Positions 23,617 through 30,627 are shown, counted from the first letter of the stretch. The stretch is 40,929 bases of DNA from JAHFUI01 sp041485905 (GCA_041485905.1 JBGPKK010000025.1:1-40929); one strand, 5' to 3'. Numbers and translations are program-made. The notes: generated from the letters alone by a model not told the origin.

Positions 23617-24197
23617 TTCTTAGTCGCGCGGGGCCCCACCCCCGCGCGCTGGCCGAACTTCGCGCTCCCCCGGCCTCGAGCGTAGACTCTCGGCCTCGGG
23701 CTTGCCCGCTCGAGCAGGCCTTCGCGCAGACCGCCCTTGCGGCGCAATCGCTGCTCGAGCCGGCGCATGCGCCCGTGATCGCGTTCGTGATCGTAGCCGG
23801 CCAGATGGAGAAGGCCGTGGAGCGCCAGCACGCGAAGCTCGGTCAGCTCCGAATGACCGGCCGTGCGGGCCTGCCGCCGAGCAGCGCCTCGCGCGATGAC
23901 GATGTCTCCCAACAGGCGACGGGAGGCTGGGGGCTGGAGGCTGGGACCAGTCGGGAACGAGAGCACGTCGGTCGGAGCGTCGACGCCGCGGTAGCGCCGA
24001 TTGAGCTCGCGGATCCTCGCGTCGCTGACCATCGCAATGCTCACGATTCCGCCAATGCCGCCGGGCGCGACACGGGCCAGCCAGCGCGCGAGTCCGGGCG
24101 CAGCCACGGCGCGTCCCCGGGCGTCGCCGATGACGACACGAAGCGCCTTGCGGCCCAGCGGCCGGACACGCTCACGGCGTTGCCCTGCAGGATCCAT
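23613..24197 (-). CDS. ybeY: YbeY endoribonuclease with repeat-encoded insert and tail
   Basis: A metal-dependent single-strand endoribonuclease for 16S rRNA 3'-end maturation and ribosome quality control. The zinc motif H-x3-H-x5-H is intact as HGLLHLAGYDH (His127, His131, His137), and the core signature ELNRRYRGVDAPTDVLSFP is present. Two segments are unusual. Residues about 84-94 (GPSLQPPASRR), between LSFP and LGDIVIA, are encoded by a heptamer array. Residues about 165-194, after the conserved fold, are encoded by dispersed repeat C. At 194 residues it is longer than the usual 150-165. The ATG lies three bases after the phoH stop; an internal start near residue 21 is also possible. It overlaps the next gene by four bases. 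Confidence 0.92.
   Translation of the reverse strand: MDPAGQRRERVRPLGRKALRVVIGDARGRAVAAPGLARWLARVAPGGIGGIVSIAMVSDARIRELNRRYRGVDAPTDVLSFPTGPSLQPPASRRLLGDIVIARGAARRQARTAGHSELTELRVLALHGLLHLAGYDHERDHGRMRRLEQRLRRKGGLREGLLERASPRPRVYARGRGSAKFGQRAGVGPRATKK
23625..23692. repeat. Dispersed repeat, family C, copy 1, encoding the YbeY tail
   Basis: A 9-bp stem CGCGCGGGG/CCCCGCGCG (23625-23633 with 23640-23648) and, 27 bases on, the 17-base element TCGAGCGTAGACTCTCG (23676-23692). The same two parts in the same order occur at 30022-30079, which is non-coding. Here the minus strand reads through both in frame as the last residues of YbeY (RVYARGRGSAKFGQRAGVG). Confidence 0.85.
23920..23940. repeat. Heptamer tandem repeat inside ybeY
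   Basis: GGAGGCT GGGGGCT GGAGGCT on the plus strand; on the minus strand it is read as Ser-Leu-Gln-Pro-Pro-Ala-Ser. The unit is the reverse complement of that in the mlaD-ytxH gap (1312-1343). It is the only heptamer array found well inside a conserved gene. Confidence 0.8.
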
Positions 24198-24200
24198 GCG

Positions 24201-25295
24201 TCAGGACGAACGGGGTTCGACAGGCTCACCCCGCCTTGAGCTTGTCGAAGGGCGTGGTTCGGCCGGCTCACGTCCCGATCCGGCCGGCGGTTCGACTTTG
24301 CTCAGCGTCGACCCTGAGCCCGCCGGATGGGCGGACGGCCGGCCGGCGCCGTTTCCGAGCGAGAACGCCTCGTACGCCTTGACAATCTGCTGCACGAGCT
24401 TGTGGCGGACGACGTCCCGTTCGTCGAAGAGCACGAAGGAGATGCCCTCGATGCCGCCGACCACCTTCATGGCTTCGATCAGACCCGACGTCCGTCCGGT
24501 CGGCAGATCGATCTGCGTGATGTCGCCCGTGATGACGGCTTTCGCGCCGAACCCGATGCGCGTCAGGAACATCTTCATCTGCTCCGTCGTCGTGTTCTGC
24601 GCTTCGTCGAGGATCACGAACGAATCGTTGAGCGTCCGGCCCCGCATGAACGCAATCGGCGCGATCTCGATCGTTCCGCGTTCAATGTACCGGGCCACGC
24701 GCTCGGCGTCGAGCATGTCATAGAGCGCGTCGTACAGAGGACGAAGGTACGGGTTGACTTTCTCCTGGAGATCGCCCGGCAGAAACCCGAGCTTCTCGCC
24801 CGCTTCGACCGCCGGGCGCGCGAGGATGATGCGGCTCACCTTCTTCGCGACGAGAAAGGACACCGCCTGGGCCATCGCGAGATAGGTCTTCCCCGTCCCG
24901 GCCGGTCCGATGCCGAACACGATGTCGTTCTGCTCGATCGCGTCGAGGTATTTGCGCTGCGTGACCGTCTTCGGGGCGACGCGGCGTTTGCCCGCCGTGG
25001 TCAGGCTGCCCTTCAGAAAATAATCGCGGAGATCGACCGATTCGTCCTGCGCGACCAGCTCGGACGCGGTTTTCACATCCGCATTCGACAGCTTGTAGCC
25101 GTCGCGCATCAGCGACGCCAATTGGCCGACGACGCGGTCGACGCGTTCGAGGCCGGGCGAATCACCCTCGACGAGCAGCTCGTGGCCTTGCGTGCGGATG
25201 CGGACGTTGAAGAACGATTCGAGGTGCTTGAGGTTCTCGTCATAGGAGCCAAACAGCGTTTCGATCCCCTCTTCGGGGACGGTGATGCGCTTCAT
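24201..25295 (-). CDS. PhoH-family ATPase with repeat-derived C-terminal tail
   Basis: A PhoH/PhoL-type P-loop protein, encoded with ybeY in most bacteria and thought to be an RNA-linked ATPase or helicase. 364 residues: an N-terminal KH-like region (about 1-75), then the PhoH domain with Walker A GIGPAGTGKT (128-137), ARPAVEAGEKLGFLPGDLQEK (about 159-179) and Walker B VILDEAQN (227-234), plus ITGDITQIDLP. The conserved domain ends near residue 311. The last 50 or so residues are low in complexity (GSTLSKVEPPAG, STSSRRGEPVEPRSS) and are encoded by palindromic repeats at 24217-24323. The start ATG is separated from AAAGGAG by three tandem 11-base units (25297-25327). Confidence 0.94.
   Translation of the reverse strand: MKRITVPEEGIETLFGSYDENLKHLESFFNVRIRTQGHELLVEGDSPGLERVDRVVGQLASLMRDGYKLSNADVKTASELVAQDESVDLRDYFLKGSLTTAGKRRVAPKTVTQRKYLDAIEQNDIVFGIGPAGTGKTYLAMAQAVSFLVAKKVSRIILARPAVEAGEKLGFLPGDLQEKVNPYLRPLYDALYDMLDAERVARYIERGTIEIAPIAFMRGRTLNDSFVILDEAQNTTTEQMKMFLTRIGFGAKAVITGDITQIDLPTGRTSGLIEAMKVVGGIEGISFVLFDERDVVRHKLVQQIVKAYEAFSLGNGAGRPSAHPAGSGSTLSKVEPPAGSGREPAEPRPSTSSRRGEPVEPRSS
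24217..24250. repeat. REP-like palindrome in the 3' end of the phoH gene
   Basis: A 13-bp stem: TTCGACAGGCTCA (24217-24229) with TGAGCTTGTCGAA (24238-24250), with one G-T wobble and an 8-base loop. A related degenerate element (TTCGACTTTGCTCAGCGTCG) follows at about 24292-24311. Both are translated into the PhoH tail. Palindromes of this TTCGACARGCTCA type are common as dispersed elements in several bacterial phyla. Confidence 0.8.
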
Positions 25296-25832
25296 TGAAT
25301 GGCGGGGGAATGGCGGGGAATGGCGGGCGCCAGAAACTCCTTTTATCTTGCTCTCTTACAACGACTTACCATCACAAGCATAGCGCATTGCGGCCGCAGC
25401 GGCAAATCCCTCGACCTCTGGCCGCCTTACGCCGTGACCCGCGTTGTCCCCACGGCCCAACGGACACGGGTCGAGCCGCGGCGCGCACACAAAAGCTCCG
25501 GCGGTCCGCTCCAATCCGAGTCAGCCAGCGCGGCGAGCGGCATCGATACCTGGATCGGACACGTCAGCAATTCAGCACGGTCGATCGATTCATCGAGTTC
25601 AGGGCTTGGTGGCAGTCCACCCGATTCCGACCGCGGTCCCGCAGGCGGGATAGTCACTAAAATCCACCTGACCTTCTGCCCTGGTCGTTAAGGTAAATAG
25701 CCCGTTGACTGTTGTAAAGGGGCCATCAATCGAGCCCGCCGAGTAGCTGAAAGCGCGGTACGACGATACGGTGTTCGGGCATGTTATGCGGCTGCTTCAC
25801 CGCTCTGTCGGACTCGTGTGCCCTGAAATGCG
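25296..25832. other. 537-base stretch with no recognisable gene
   Basis: Short open frames exist on both strands but none has recognisable protein sequence or a plausible start. It should contain the promoter for the ten-gene phoH run, though I cannot point to a good -35/-10 pair. It holds AAAGGAG on the minus strand (25337-25343), an imperfect inverted repeat at 25436-25472 (GACCCG-cgt-TGTCC with GGACACGGGTC), and, near its right end, a hairpin over the stop of the GYD gene. The base composition looks less GC-rich than in the genes on either side. Confidence 0.55.
25297..25327. repeat. Three tandem 11-base units in the phoH leader
   Basis: GAATGGCGGGG twice (25297-25307, 25308-25318) and a third near-copy AATGGCGGG (25319-25327). 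They lie between the AAAGGAG at 25337-25343 (minus strand) and the phoH ATG at 25295. The likely ribosome-binding sequence is therefore pushed about 40 bases away from the start codon. This is the only array here with an 11-base period. Confidence 0.8.
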
Positions 25833-25840
25833 TCAGGGCA
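25819..25840. other. Hairpin overlapping the stop codon of the GYD gene
   Basis: A perfect 8-bp stem TGCCCTGA/TCAGGGCA (25819-25826 with 25833-25840) and loop AATGCG. The TGA stop of the minus-strand GYD gene forms the end of one arm. No T-run follows on the minus strand, so a Rho-independent terminator is unlikely; it may protect the mRNA end. Confidence 0.6.
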
Positions 25841-26123
25841 TCTTGGTGATGATTCGCTTCATCTCGTCCGCAGAGAAGGCACGCAATGTTTGCGAGCGCA
25901 CATTGCCGTGCGAGCCGATCTTCAGAAGTGCGGAAGTAACGGCTTCATCGGGTCCCTCCACAACCACCACGATGTCGTATTTCCCCACTGTCCAGTAAGC
26001 ACTCTTGACCGTCACTCCCAGATTTTCAGCCAACGCGCGAAATGCCTCGAAGCGATCTGGTGAGTCCTTGACGTTCCGGATTCCTTGATCGGTGAAGTTC
26101 AGAAGGCTAATGAACGTTGCCAT
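25833..26123 (-). CDS. GYD domain protein
   Basis: A 96-residue protein that is almost entirely a GYD domain: starts MATFISLLNFTDQGIRNVKD, then the signature VGKYDIVVVVEGPDEA (about 46-61) and ends with GNVRSQTLRAFS. The domain is a small ferredoxin-like alpha/beta fold related to dimeric alpha-beta barrel proteins; its function is unknown. AGGAGAGG lies six bases before the ATG at 26123, which supports this start. The frame is open further upstream to another ATG at 26198, also preceded by AGGACACC, which would add 25 non-conserved residues. It sits alone between a gene-free stretch and integron debris, so it may be a recent arrival. Confidence 0.88.
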   Translation of the reverse strand: MATFISLLNFTDQGIRNVKDSPDRFEAFRALAENLGVTVKSAYWTVGKYDIVVVVEGPDEAVTSALLKIGSHGNVRSQTLRAFSADEMKRIITKMP

Positions 26124-26258
26124 GGTGTCCTCTCCTGTAGCTGATGCGTTTCCTGGCGGTCTCTAAACCGACGCAACGCAAAGGTTTTTCTCTTCATGGT
26201 GTCCTACCTCGACGCCAATCCGGCCCCTATTCTCACGACAGGCGTCGTTGATTCAGCA

Positions 26259-26328
26259 ACCCAACGCCCGGCGCTCACCAGCGGCCGCTCTCGATGCGCG
26301 CGGCCGTCTGGTGCAGCGGCTGTTAGAC
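26259..26328 (-). other. attC-like integron recombination site
   Basis: A 70-base site with ACCCAAC (26259-26265; fits RYYYAAC) at one end and GTTAGAC (26322-26328; fits GTTRRRY) at the other. Between them the arms pair as CGGCCGC/GCGGCCG (26282-26288 with 26300-26306), CACCAG/CTGGTG (26276-26281 with 26308-26313) and GCT/AGC (26273-26275 with 26115-offset 26315-26317). Two single unpaired bases (26307 and 26314) lie on one arm only, as expected of the extrahelical bases that define attC strand choice. The internal loop is 26289-26299. The stop codon of the cassette-like ORF falls inside the GTTAGAC box, the standard gene-cassette arrangement. Confidence 0.72.
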
Positions 26329-26568
26329 GGCGCCTCTGCGAGCAATCACCTTCCGTCCCTGAAGGATCACCTCCGTTGCAAGAAGGGGCATGCTCCAGGA
26401 GAGCCAGACTAATGTTGCGGCGGCTTCGCGCTCGAGACTTTGCAAGATGCCGAGCTCCGCCAACCAGCGGAACGTCACAAACGTGAAGGTCACAACGTAA
26501 CTTCGAACGACCCACTCCAGGCGGAAGATCGAATCGGTGGCGATCGGCTTCTTCGACTCGATCTCCAT
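26323..26568 (-). CDS. Cassette-like ORF, DUF2306-like C-terminal fragment
   Basis: An 81-residue ORF from the ATG at 26568 to a TAA inside the attC-like site. Residues about 13-72 (FRLEWVVRSYVVTFTFVTFRW, then LVWLSWSMPLLATEVILQG) resemble the C-terminal membrane part of DUF2306 proteins, which carry a HRRWMIRSYALT-like motif followed by a helix and a WLSWVPNL-like motif. The motif His is replaced by Leu, and the N-terminal helices of the family are missing, so this is a fragment or a decayed gene. The frame continues upstream without a stop into an integrase fragment (26668-26781). The DUF2306 link is from memory of the motif and not verified. Confidence 0.45.
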   Translation of the reverse strand: MEIESKKPIATDSIFRLEWVVRSYVVTFTFVTFRWLAELGILQSLEREAAATLVWLSWSMPLLATEVILQGRKVIARRGAV

Positions 26569-26667
26569 CACGCCGTGAGTCTCGAGTCGTGCCGATGACA
26601 GTCCGACGCATAGTAATAATGGACCGTTCGCTCCCCCGCGGATTCGTGAACGTGATACCGAGACGGG

Positions 26668-26781
26668 GAACAAGATCGCACTCATCGCCTGATTCTGCGT
26701 CGACGCACTCACATGCTGCCGCACCGCGAGCCACGTCAGAAACGCCGAGATCTCCGCAGCACCCAGCGTCGAGGGATGCGC
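26668..26781 (-). pseudogene. Fragment of an integron-type tyrosine recombinase (IntI-like)
   Basis: Only about 38 residues remain: HPSTLGAAEISAFLTWLA followed by VRQHVSASTQNQAMSAILF. This matches the N-terminal SAM-like DNA-binding domain of integron integrases (IntI1 has HPATLGSSEVEAFLSWLA and a matching VS-ST--QALAALLFFY segment). Upstream and downstream sequence does not continue the integrase, and the catalytic domain is gone. It is in the same frame as the DUF2306-like ORF but probably not part of one gene. It points to integron-mediated or mobile-element history at this site. Confidence 0.65.
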
Positions 26782-26813
26782 ACACGATCCAGAAGCTTTG
26801 GTGTCGGGCTCAC

Positions 26814-26864
26814 GCCCAACTGCTCGCCAACGCCGTGCCAACCTCGCAGCGCCAGCGGCCGCTC
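26814..26864 (-). other. Possible half attC site
   Basis: GCCCAAC (26814-26820; fits RYYYAAC) and, 31 bases on, CCAGCGGCCGCTC (26852-26864), a 13-base match to the arm of the complete attC-like site at 26278-26290. The matching second arm is missing; aspS and its hairpin begin there. It is best seen as a decayed or truncated recombination site bounding the cassette-like unit. Confidence 0.4.
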
Positions 26865-26883
26865 GGTTCGCGAGGAGCGAACC
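26865..26883. other. Hairpin directly after the aspS stop codon
   Basis: A 7-bp stem GGTTCGC/GCGAACC (26865-26871 with 26877-26883) with loop GAGGA, one base beyond the aspS stop on the minus strand. No T-run follows, so it is at best a Rho-linked or mRNA-stabilising structure. Confidence 0.55.
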
Positions 26884-26884
26884 C

Positions 26885-28648
26885 CTACTTCTGAATCTTC
26901 AAATGGAGCTCGCGCAGCTGTTTCTCGTCGACGAGCGAGGGCGCCCCCGCCATCAAATCCAGGGCGTTCGCGGTCTTCGGGAACGCAATCACCTCTCGTA
27001 TGGACGACTCGCCCGCCAGGATGGCGACGATGCGGTCCACGCCGAGCGCGATGCCGCCGTGCGGCGGCGTCCCGTAGGTCAGCGCCTCCAGAAAAAAACC
27101 GAACCGGAGCTTCGCTTCCTCGTCGCTGATACCAAGGCGCGAGAAGATCCGCGACTGGAGTGCCGCGTCGTGAATTCGCACGCTGCCGCCACCGATCTCG
27201 GAACCGTTCAGCACCAGATCGTACGCTTTGGCGCGCACTCCGCCAGGGTCGCTTTCGAGCTTGTCCACGTCAGCGTCCAGGGGCGACGTGAACGGATGGT
27301 GCATCGAGTACCACCGGCCGTCCTCGTCGTGATATTCAAGCAGCGGAAACTCGGTGACCCACAGAAACTCGAACGTCTCCGGATTCAGCAGATTGTCTTT
27401 CTTCGCAATCGCCAGCCGCAGCTGACCGAGCAGCTTCGACGTGTTGTCAGCCGGTCCGGCAGCCATGAGCAACAGGTCGTCCTTGCCCGCCTTGGCGCGA
27501 TCGAGCGCGGGACGCAGGATCGCCTCGCCGAGCGCCTTCACCGAACAGAGCGGCGGCTCGCCTGGACGGACCCAGATCAACCCGGTAAACCCCATCTGCT
27601 TCGCCTGATCGACGAGGACATCGAGGTGACTGCGGGAGTACCGATTCCCGCCGGGGACGGCAAACCCCCGCACGGTTCCGCCGTCAGCGACGATCTGCTT
27701 GAAGACGCGGAACTCTGAATCTCTAAACACATCGGATAGATCATGGATCTCGAGGTCGCAGCGCAGATCCGGCTTGTCCGATCCATACTTCGCGATCGCT
27801 TCCGAGTACGGCATGCGCCGGAACGGCTGCGTCACGTCCCGACCGATCTCCTTGAAGATCGTCTGCATCAGCGGCTCGATGACGCCGTACACCGTCTCCG
27901 GACGCGCAAACGAGATTTCGACGTCAATCTGCGTGAACTCGAGCTGGCGATCCGCCCGCTGATCCTCGTCGCGGAAGCACCGGACGATCTGGAAATAGCG
28001 GTCCATCCCCGACACCATCAGGATCTGCTTGAAGATCTGCGGCGACTGCGGCAGCGCGTAGAACTCGCCTGGATGGAGACGGCTGGGCACGAGGAAATCG
28101 CGCGCGCCTTCGGGAGTCGATTTCGCCAGGATCGGCGTCTCGATTTCCCAGAAGCCGTTGGCGTCAAAATATTTCCTGGTCGCCATCGTCACGCGGTGGC
28201 GCAGGCCGATGTTGTGCTGCAGCCGCGGACGCCGGAGATCCAGGTAGCGGTACCGCAGCCGCACCTCCTCGGACACCGCCGAGTCCTCGGCAATCTGGAA
28301 CGGAGGCGTCTTCGCCTCGTTCAGCACGTGGATCTCGCGCGCGAGGACCTCGACGTCGCCGGTGGCAATCTTCGCGTTGACCGTGTCGTCGGACCGGCGC
28401 TGCACGACGCCCTGCACGCCGATCACGTACTCGGACCGGAGACGCTTGGCGGCGGTCATCAGCGCGTCGTTGTCGCGGACGACAACCTGCGAGAGGCCGG
28501 CGCGGTCGCGAATGTCGATGAAGGTGACGCCGCCCAGGTCCCTGACCCGGTGGACCCATCCGAGCAGCGTCACGTCGGCGCCGACATCGTCCGCGCGCAG
28601 GACGCCGCACGTGTGGGTGCGAGTCAGGTTGCCGAGAGGTTCAGTCAT
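26885..28648 (-). CDS. aspS: Aspartyl-tRNA synthetase
   Basis: A class II synthetase that charges tRNA-Asp. 587 residues, normal for the bacterial type. An N-terminal OB-fold anticodon-binding domain (about 1-105, LLGWVHRVRDLGGVTFIDIRD) is followed by the catalytic domain with motif 1 region RYRYLDLRRP, motif 2 FRDEDQRADRQLEFTQ and motif 3 GIALGVDRIVAIL, plus the bacterial GAD insertion domain between. The OB fold has Leu in RDLGG where non-discriminating enzymes usually have His, which hints at a discriminating enzyme; that is inference. hisS lies 22 bases upstream, and the junction is filled by a heptamer array. Confidence 0.97.
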   Translation of the reverse strand: MTEPLGNLTRTHTCGVLRADDVGADVTLLGWVHRVRDLGGVTFIDIRDRAGLSQVVVRDNDALMTAAKRLRSEYVIGVQGVVQRRSDDTVNAKIATGDVEVLAREIHVLNEAKTPPFQIAEDSAVSEEVRLRYRYLDLRRPRLQHNIGLRHRVTMATRKYFDANGFWEIETPILAKSTPEGARDFLVPSRLHPGEFYALPQSPQIFKQILMVSGMDRYFQIVRCFRDEDQRADRQLEFTQIDVEISFARPETVYGVIEPLMQTIFKEIGRDVTQPFRRMPYSEAIAKYGSDKPDLRCDLEIHDLSDVFRDSEFRVFKQIVADGGTVRGFAVPGGNRYSRSHLDVLVDQAKQMGFTGLIWVRPGEPPLCSVKALGEAILRPALDRAKAGKDDLLLMAAGPADNTSKLLGQLRLAIAKKDNLLNPETFEFLWVTEFPLLEYHDEDGRWYSMHHPFTSPLDADVDKLESDPGGVRAKAYDLVLNGSEIGGGSVRIHDAALQSRIFSRLGISDEEAKLRFGFFLEALTYGTPPHGGIALGVDRIVAILAGESSIREVIAFPKTANALDLMAGAPSLVDEKQLRELHLKIQK

Positions 28649-28653
28649 TCAAA

Positions 28654-28709
28654 AGTTCGAAGTTCACAGTTCAAAGTTCGGAGTTCGGGGTTATGGGTTC
28701 GGCGTTCAA
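28654..28709. repeat. Heptamer tandem repeat at the hisS-aspS junction
   Basis: Eight consecutive heptamers, mostly of form AGTTCNN: AGTTCGA AGTTCAC AGTTCAA AGTTCGG AGTTCGG GGTTATG GGTTCGG CGTTCAA. The hisS stop (28671-28673) is inside the third unit, and the last residues of HisS (NAEPITPNSEL) are the translation of the array. Confidence 0.88.
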
Positions 28710-30011
28710 ACGCTGCGCGATAAAATCCGGCGCCTCTGCACGGGGAACACTTTTCTGATCTCCCGAGCGCAGGTCTTTGATCGCCACCTCGCCCCGCCCG
28801 CGCTCATCGTCGCCGAGCACCGCGACGAACGGCACGCTCCGGGTCGACGCGTATTTGAACTGCTTCCCGAGCTTGTCGGCTTCAGGATATACGTCCACGC
28901 GGAGTCCCGCCTTCCGCAGCTCGGAGGCCAGCGCCAACGAGTGGGCGCGTGTCTCGTGATTCCAGATCGTCACCATGACGTCCACTGCGCCGCGCGTGAC
29001 CTCGGGCGGAAACATATTCCGCTCCGTCATCACGACAATGATTCGTTCAAGACCGAGCGAAAACCCGCACGCAGGGATGTCGCGGCCGAGGAACATACCG
29101 ATCAGATTGTCGTACCGGCCGCCGCCACCGAGGCTGCCAGCCAGATCCGGAACGGCAATCTCCATGATCGCGCCCGTGTAGTATGACAGGCCACGCGCCA
29201 GGCTCGGATCGACGCGAAGATGCCGACCCGCAGATGTTCGGCTCGCGAGGTCGACGATCGTCCCGAGCTGCTCGACGGCATACGTCCCGCGGTCGTCACC
29301 CTGAAGACGCGCTCGAATAGCCGACGGGAATCCCGCCTTGAAGAGCTCAAGGGCTGCGGTGGCCGCAGCGGGGGCGACACCGCGGCCGGCCAATTCCGCA
29401 TGAACTCCGTCCAGACCGATTTTGTCCAGCTTGTCGATCGCGACGAGCGCATCCGCATGGAGCGACGGTGGAACATCCGCGGCATTGAGCAATCCGGTCA
29501 GGAGCTCGCGATGATTGATCCGGATATCGAAATCCTCGAAGCCGAGGCGCTCCAGCACCTCGCTGACGGCCGCCAGCAGTTCGACCTCGACCAGATTCGA
29601 GGTCGTGCCGATCGCGTCGATGTCGCACTGGTAGAACTCCCGAAATCGTCCGCGCGCGGGCCGGTCGGCGCGCCACACCGGCTGAATCTGGTAGCGCTTG
29701 AAGAACCGCGGCAGCTCGTTCTGGTGCTGGGCGACGACGCGAGCGAGGGGCACGGTCAGGTCGTAGCGCAGCGCAAGGTCCGCTTCGCCCCGCTCTTCGT
29801 GCTCGCCGCGACGCATGATCTTAAAAATGAGCTTGTTGCCCTCTTCACCATACTTGCCGAGCAGCGTCTCGATGTTCTCGAACGCCGGCGTCTCGAGCGG
29901 CTCGAACCCGTAGCGCTCGTAGACGTCGCGGATGACGCCGATCACATACTCGCGCCGTCGGATCTCTTCAGGAAGAAAGTCTCGTGTTCCTCCTGGCGGT
30001 TTCGTGGACAT
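28671..30011 (-). CDS. hisS: Histidyl-tRNA synthetase
   Basis: A class II synthetase that charges tRNA-His; 446 residues. Motif 1 region near the N-terminus (PPGGTRDFLPEEIRRREYVI), motif 2 with RFREFYQCDIDAIG, histidine-specific HisA-type motif RGLSYYTGAIMEI, motif 3 GFSLGLERI, and a C-terminal anticodon-binding domain (about 335-430, VDVMVTIWNHETRAHSLALA). All are intact. The C-terminal 11 residues come from a heptamer array and are not conserved family sequence. The gap to the gamma carbonic anhydrase gene upstream contains dispersed repeat C; no strong ribosome site precedes the ATG. Confidence 0.97.
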   Translation of the reverse strand: MSTKPPGGTRDFLPEEIRRREYVIGVIRDVYERYGFEPLETPAFENIETLLGKYGEEGNKLIFKIMRRGEHEERGEADLALRYDLTVPLARVVAQHQNELPRFFKRYQIQPVWRADRPARGRFREFYQCDIDAIGTTSNLVEVELLAAVSEVLERLGFEDFDIRINHRELLTGLLNAADVPPSLHADALVAIDKLDKIGLDGVHAELAGRGVAPAAATAALELFKAGFPSAIRARLQGDDRGTYAVEQLGTIVDLASRTSAGRHLRVDPSLARGLSYYTGAIMEIAVPDLAGSLGGGGRYDNLIGMFLGRDIPACGFSLGLERIIVVMTERNMFPPEVTRGAVDVMVTIWNHETRAHSLALASELRKAGLRVDVYPEADKLGKQFKYASTRSVPFVAVLGDDERGRGEVAIKDLRSGDQKSVPRAEAPDFIAQRLNAEPITPNSEL

Positions 30012-30021
30012 CTTATTTATG

Positions 30022-30079
30022 GCGCGTGGGGCCCCACCCCCACGCGCTAAAGACCTCGCGCTTCGAGCGTAGACTCTCG
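30022..30079. repeat. Dispersed repeat, family C, copy 2
   Basis: A 10-bp stem GCGCGTGGGG/CCCCACGCGC (30022-30031 with 30038-30047; it also contains the perfect 12-base palindrome GTGGGGCCCCAC) and then TCGAGCGTAGACTCTCG (30063-30079). Both parts match 23625-23692 in order and orientation. This copy is non-coding, between the carbonic anhydrase gene and hisS. Confidence 0.85.
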
Positions 30080-30101
30080 CGCTCGGGTGAATTCCTCGCT
30101 C

Positions 30102-30611
30102 CTACTTGCCCATGTAATCGAGCCGATAGCCGACGTACCGGTCAGCGTGAGCCTGAATGTCAGCCACCTCGGCGTCCGTCAGGGACCGCTTCACTTTTCC
30201 CGGACTCCCCATCACGAGCGAGCGCGGCGGCACGTTCATGTCCTCGACGATGAGCGTCCCGGCGGCGACGATGGAGCCGGTGCCGATGCGCGCGCCATTA
30301 AGCAGCAGCGCGCCCATGCCGATCAGGCACTGATCCTCGACCGTACACCCGTGGAGGATGGCCGCGTGACCGACGGTGACATGATCGCCGATGGTCGTGG
30401 GATGGGTCCGGTTCATGACGTGCACGACGGTACCATCCTGGATGTTCGAGCGGCGGCCGATGCGAATCCGGTGCACGTCGCCGCGGATGACGACTGCCAT
30501 CCACACACTGCTCTCCTCGCCGATCTCGACGTCGCCGATCACCTGTGCGCTGTCGTCGATGAAGGCGCTGGCGTGCACGCGCGGAAGCACGCCGCCGAAC
30601 GGTCGGAGCAT
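30102..30611 (-). CDS. Gamma-class carbonic anhydrase family protein
   Basis: A 169-residue left-handed beta-helix protein built from hexapeptide repeats (about residues 12-130). The three zinc-binding histidines of the family are present: His64 in TVVHV, His82 in VGHAA and His87 in ILHGC. The family trimerises and puts one zinc at each interface. Known members hydrate CO2 or belong to respiratory complexes or to the PaaY/CaiE group, so the reaction is not certain. It lies 75 bases downstream of the octahaem cytochrome gene and upstream of hisS, in the same orientation. A nonamer array occupies the gap before its start. Confidence 0.92.
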   Translation of the reverse strand: MLRPFGGVLPRVHASAFIDDSAQVIGDVEIGEESSVWMAVVIRGDVHRIRIGRRSNIQDGTVVHVMNRTHPTTIGDHVTVGHAAILHGCTVEDQCLIGMGALLLNGARIGTGSIVAAGTLIVEDMNVPPRSLVMGSPGKVKRSLTDAEVADIQAHADRYVGYRLDYMGK

Positions 30612-30627
30612 TGAGAAACGATTCTAG

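Noticed and set aside
25436..25472. Imperfect inverted repeat in the gene-free stretch considered as a second attC site
   Set aside because: It contains GCCCAAC but no GTTRRRY box at a suitable distance, and the pairing pattern is unlike attC.
25299..25691. A 130-codon open frame on the plus strand between phoH and the GYD gene
   Set aside because: It starts in the 11-base tandem array, has no recognisable protein pattern and no ribosome site.
26124..26198. A longer GYD protein starting at 26198
   Set aside because: The frame is open, but the domain begins at the ATG at 26123, which has its own strong AGGAGAGG; the extra residues look non-conserved.
26323..26841. A single 172-residue gene joining the integrase fragment and the DUF2306-like part
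   Set aside because: The two halves resemble different families with no linker logic, and the integrase part is only about 38 residues; a chance in-frame join of fragments is more likely.
26865..26883. Hairpins after aspS, era, the GYD gene and in the hisS leader considered as intrinsic terminators
   Set aside because: None is followed by a T-run on the relevant strand; they are recorded only as hairpins or repeats.
28654..28709. Heptamer arrays considered as CRISPR or as sRNA binding sites
   Set aside because: Units are only 7 bases with no spacers, so they cannot be CRISPR; there is no evidence for a specific RNA partner.
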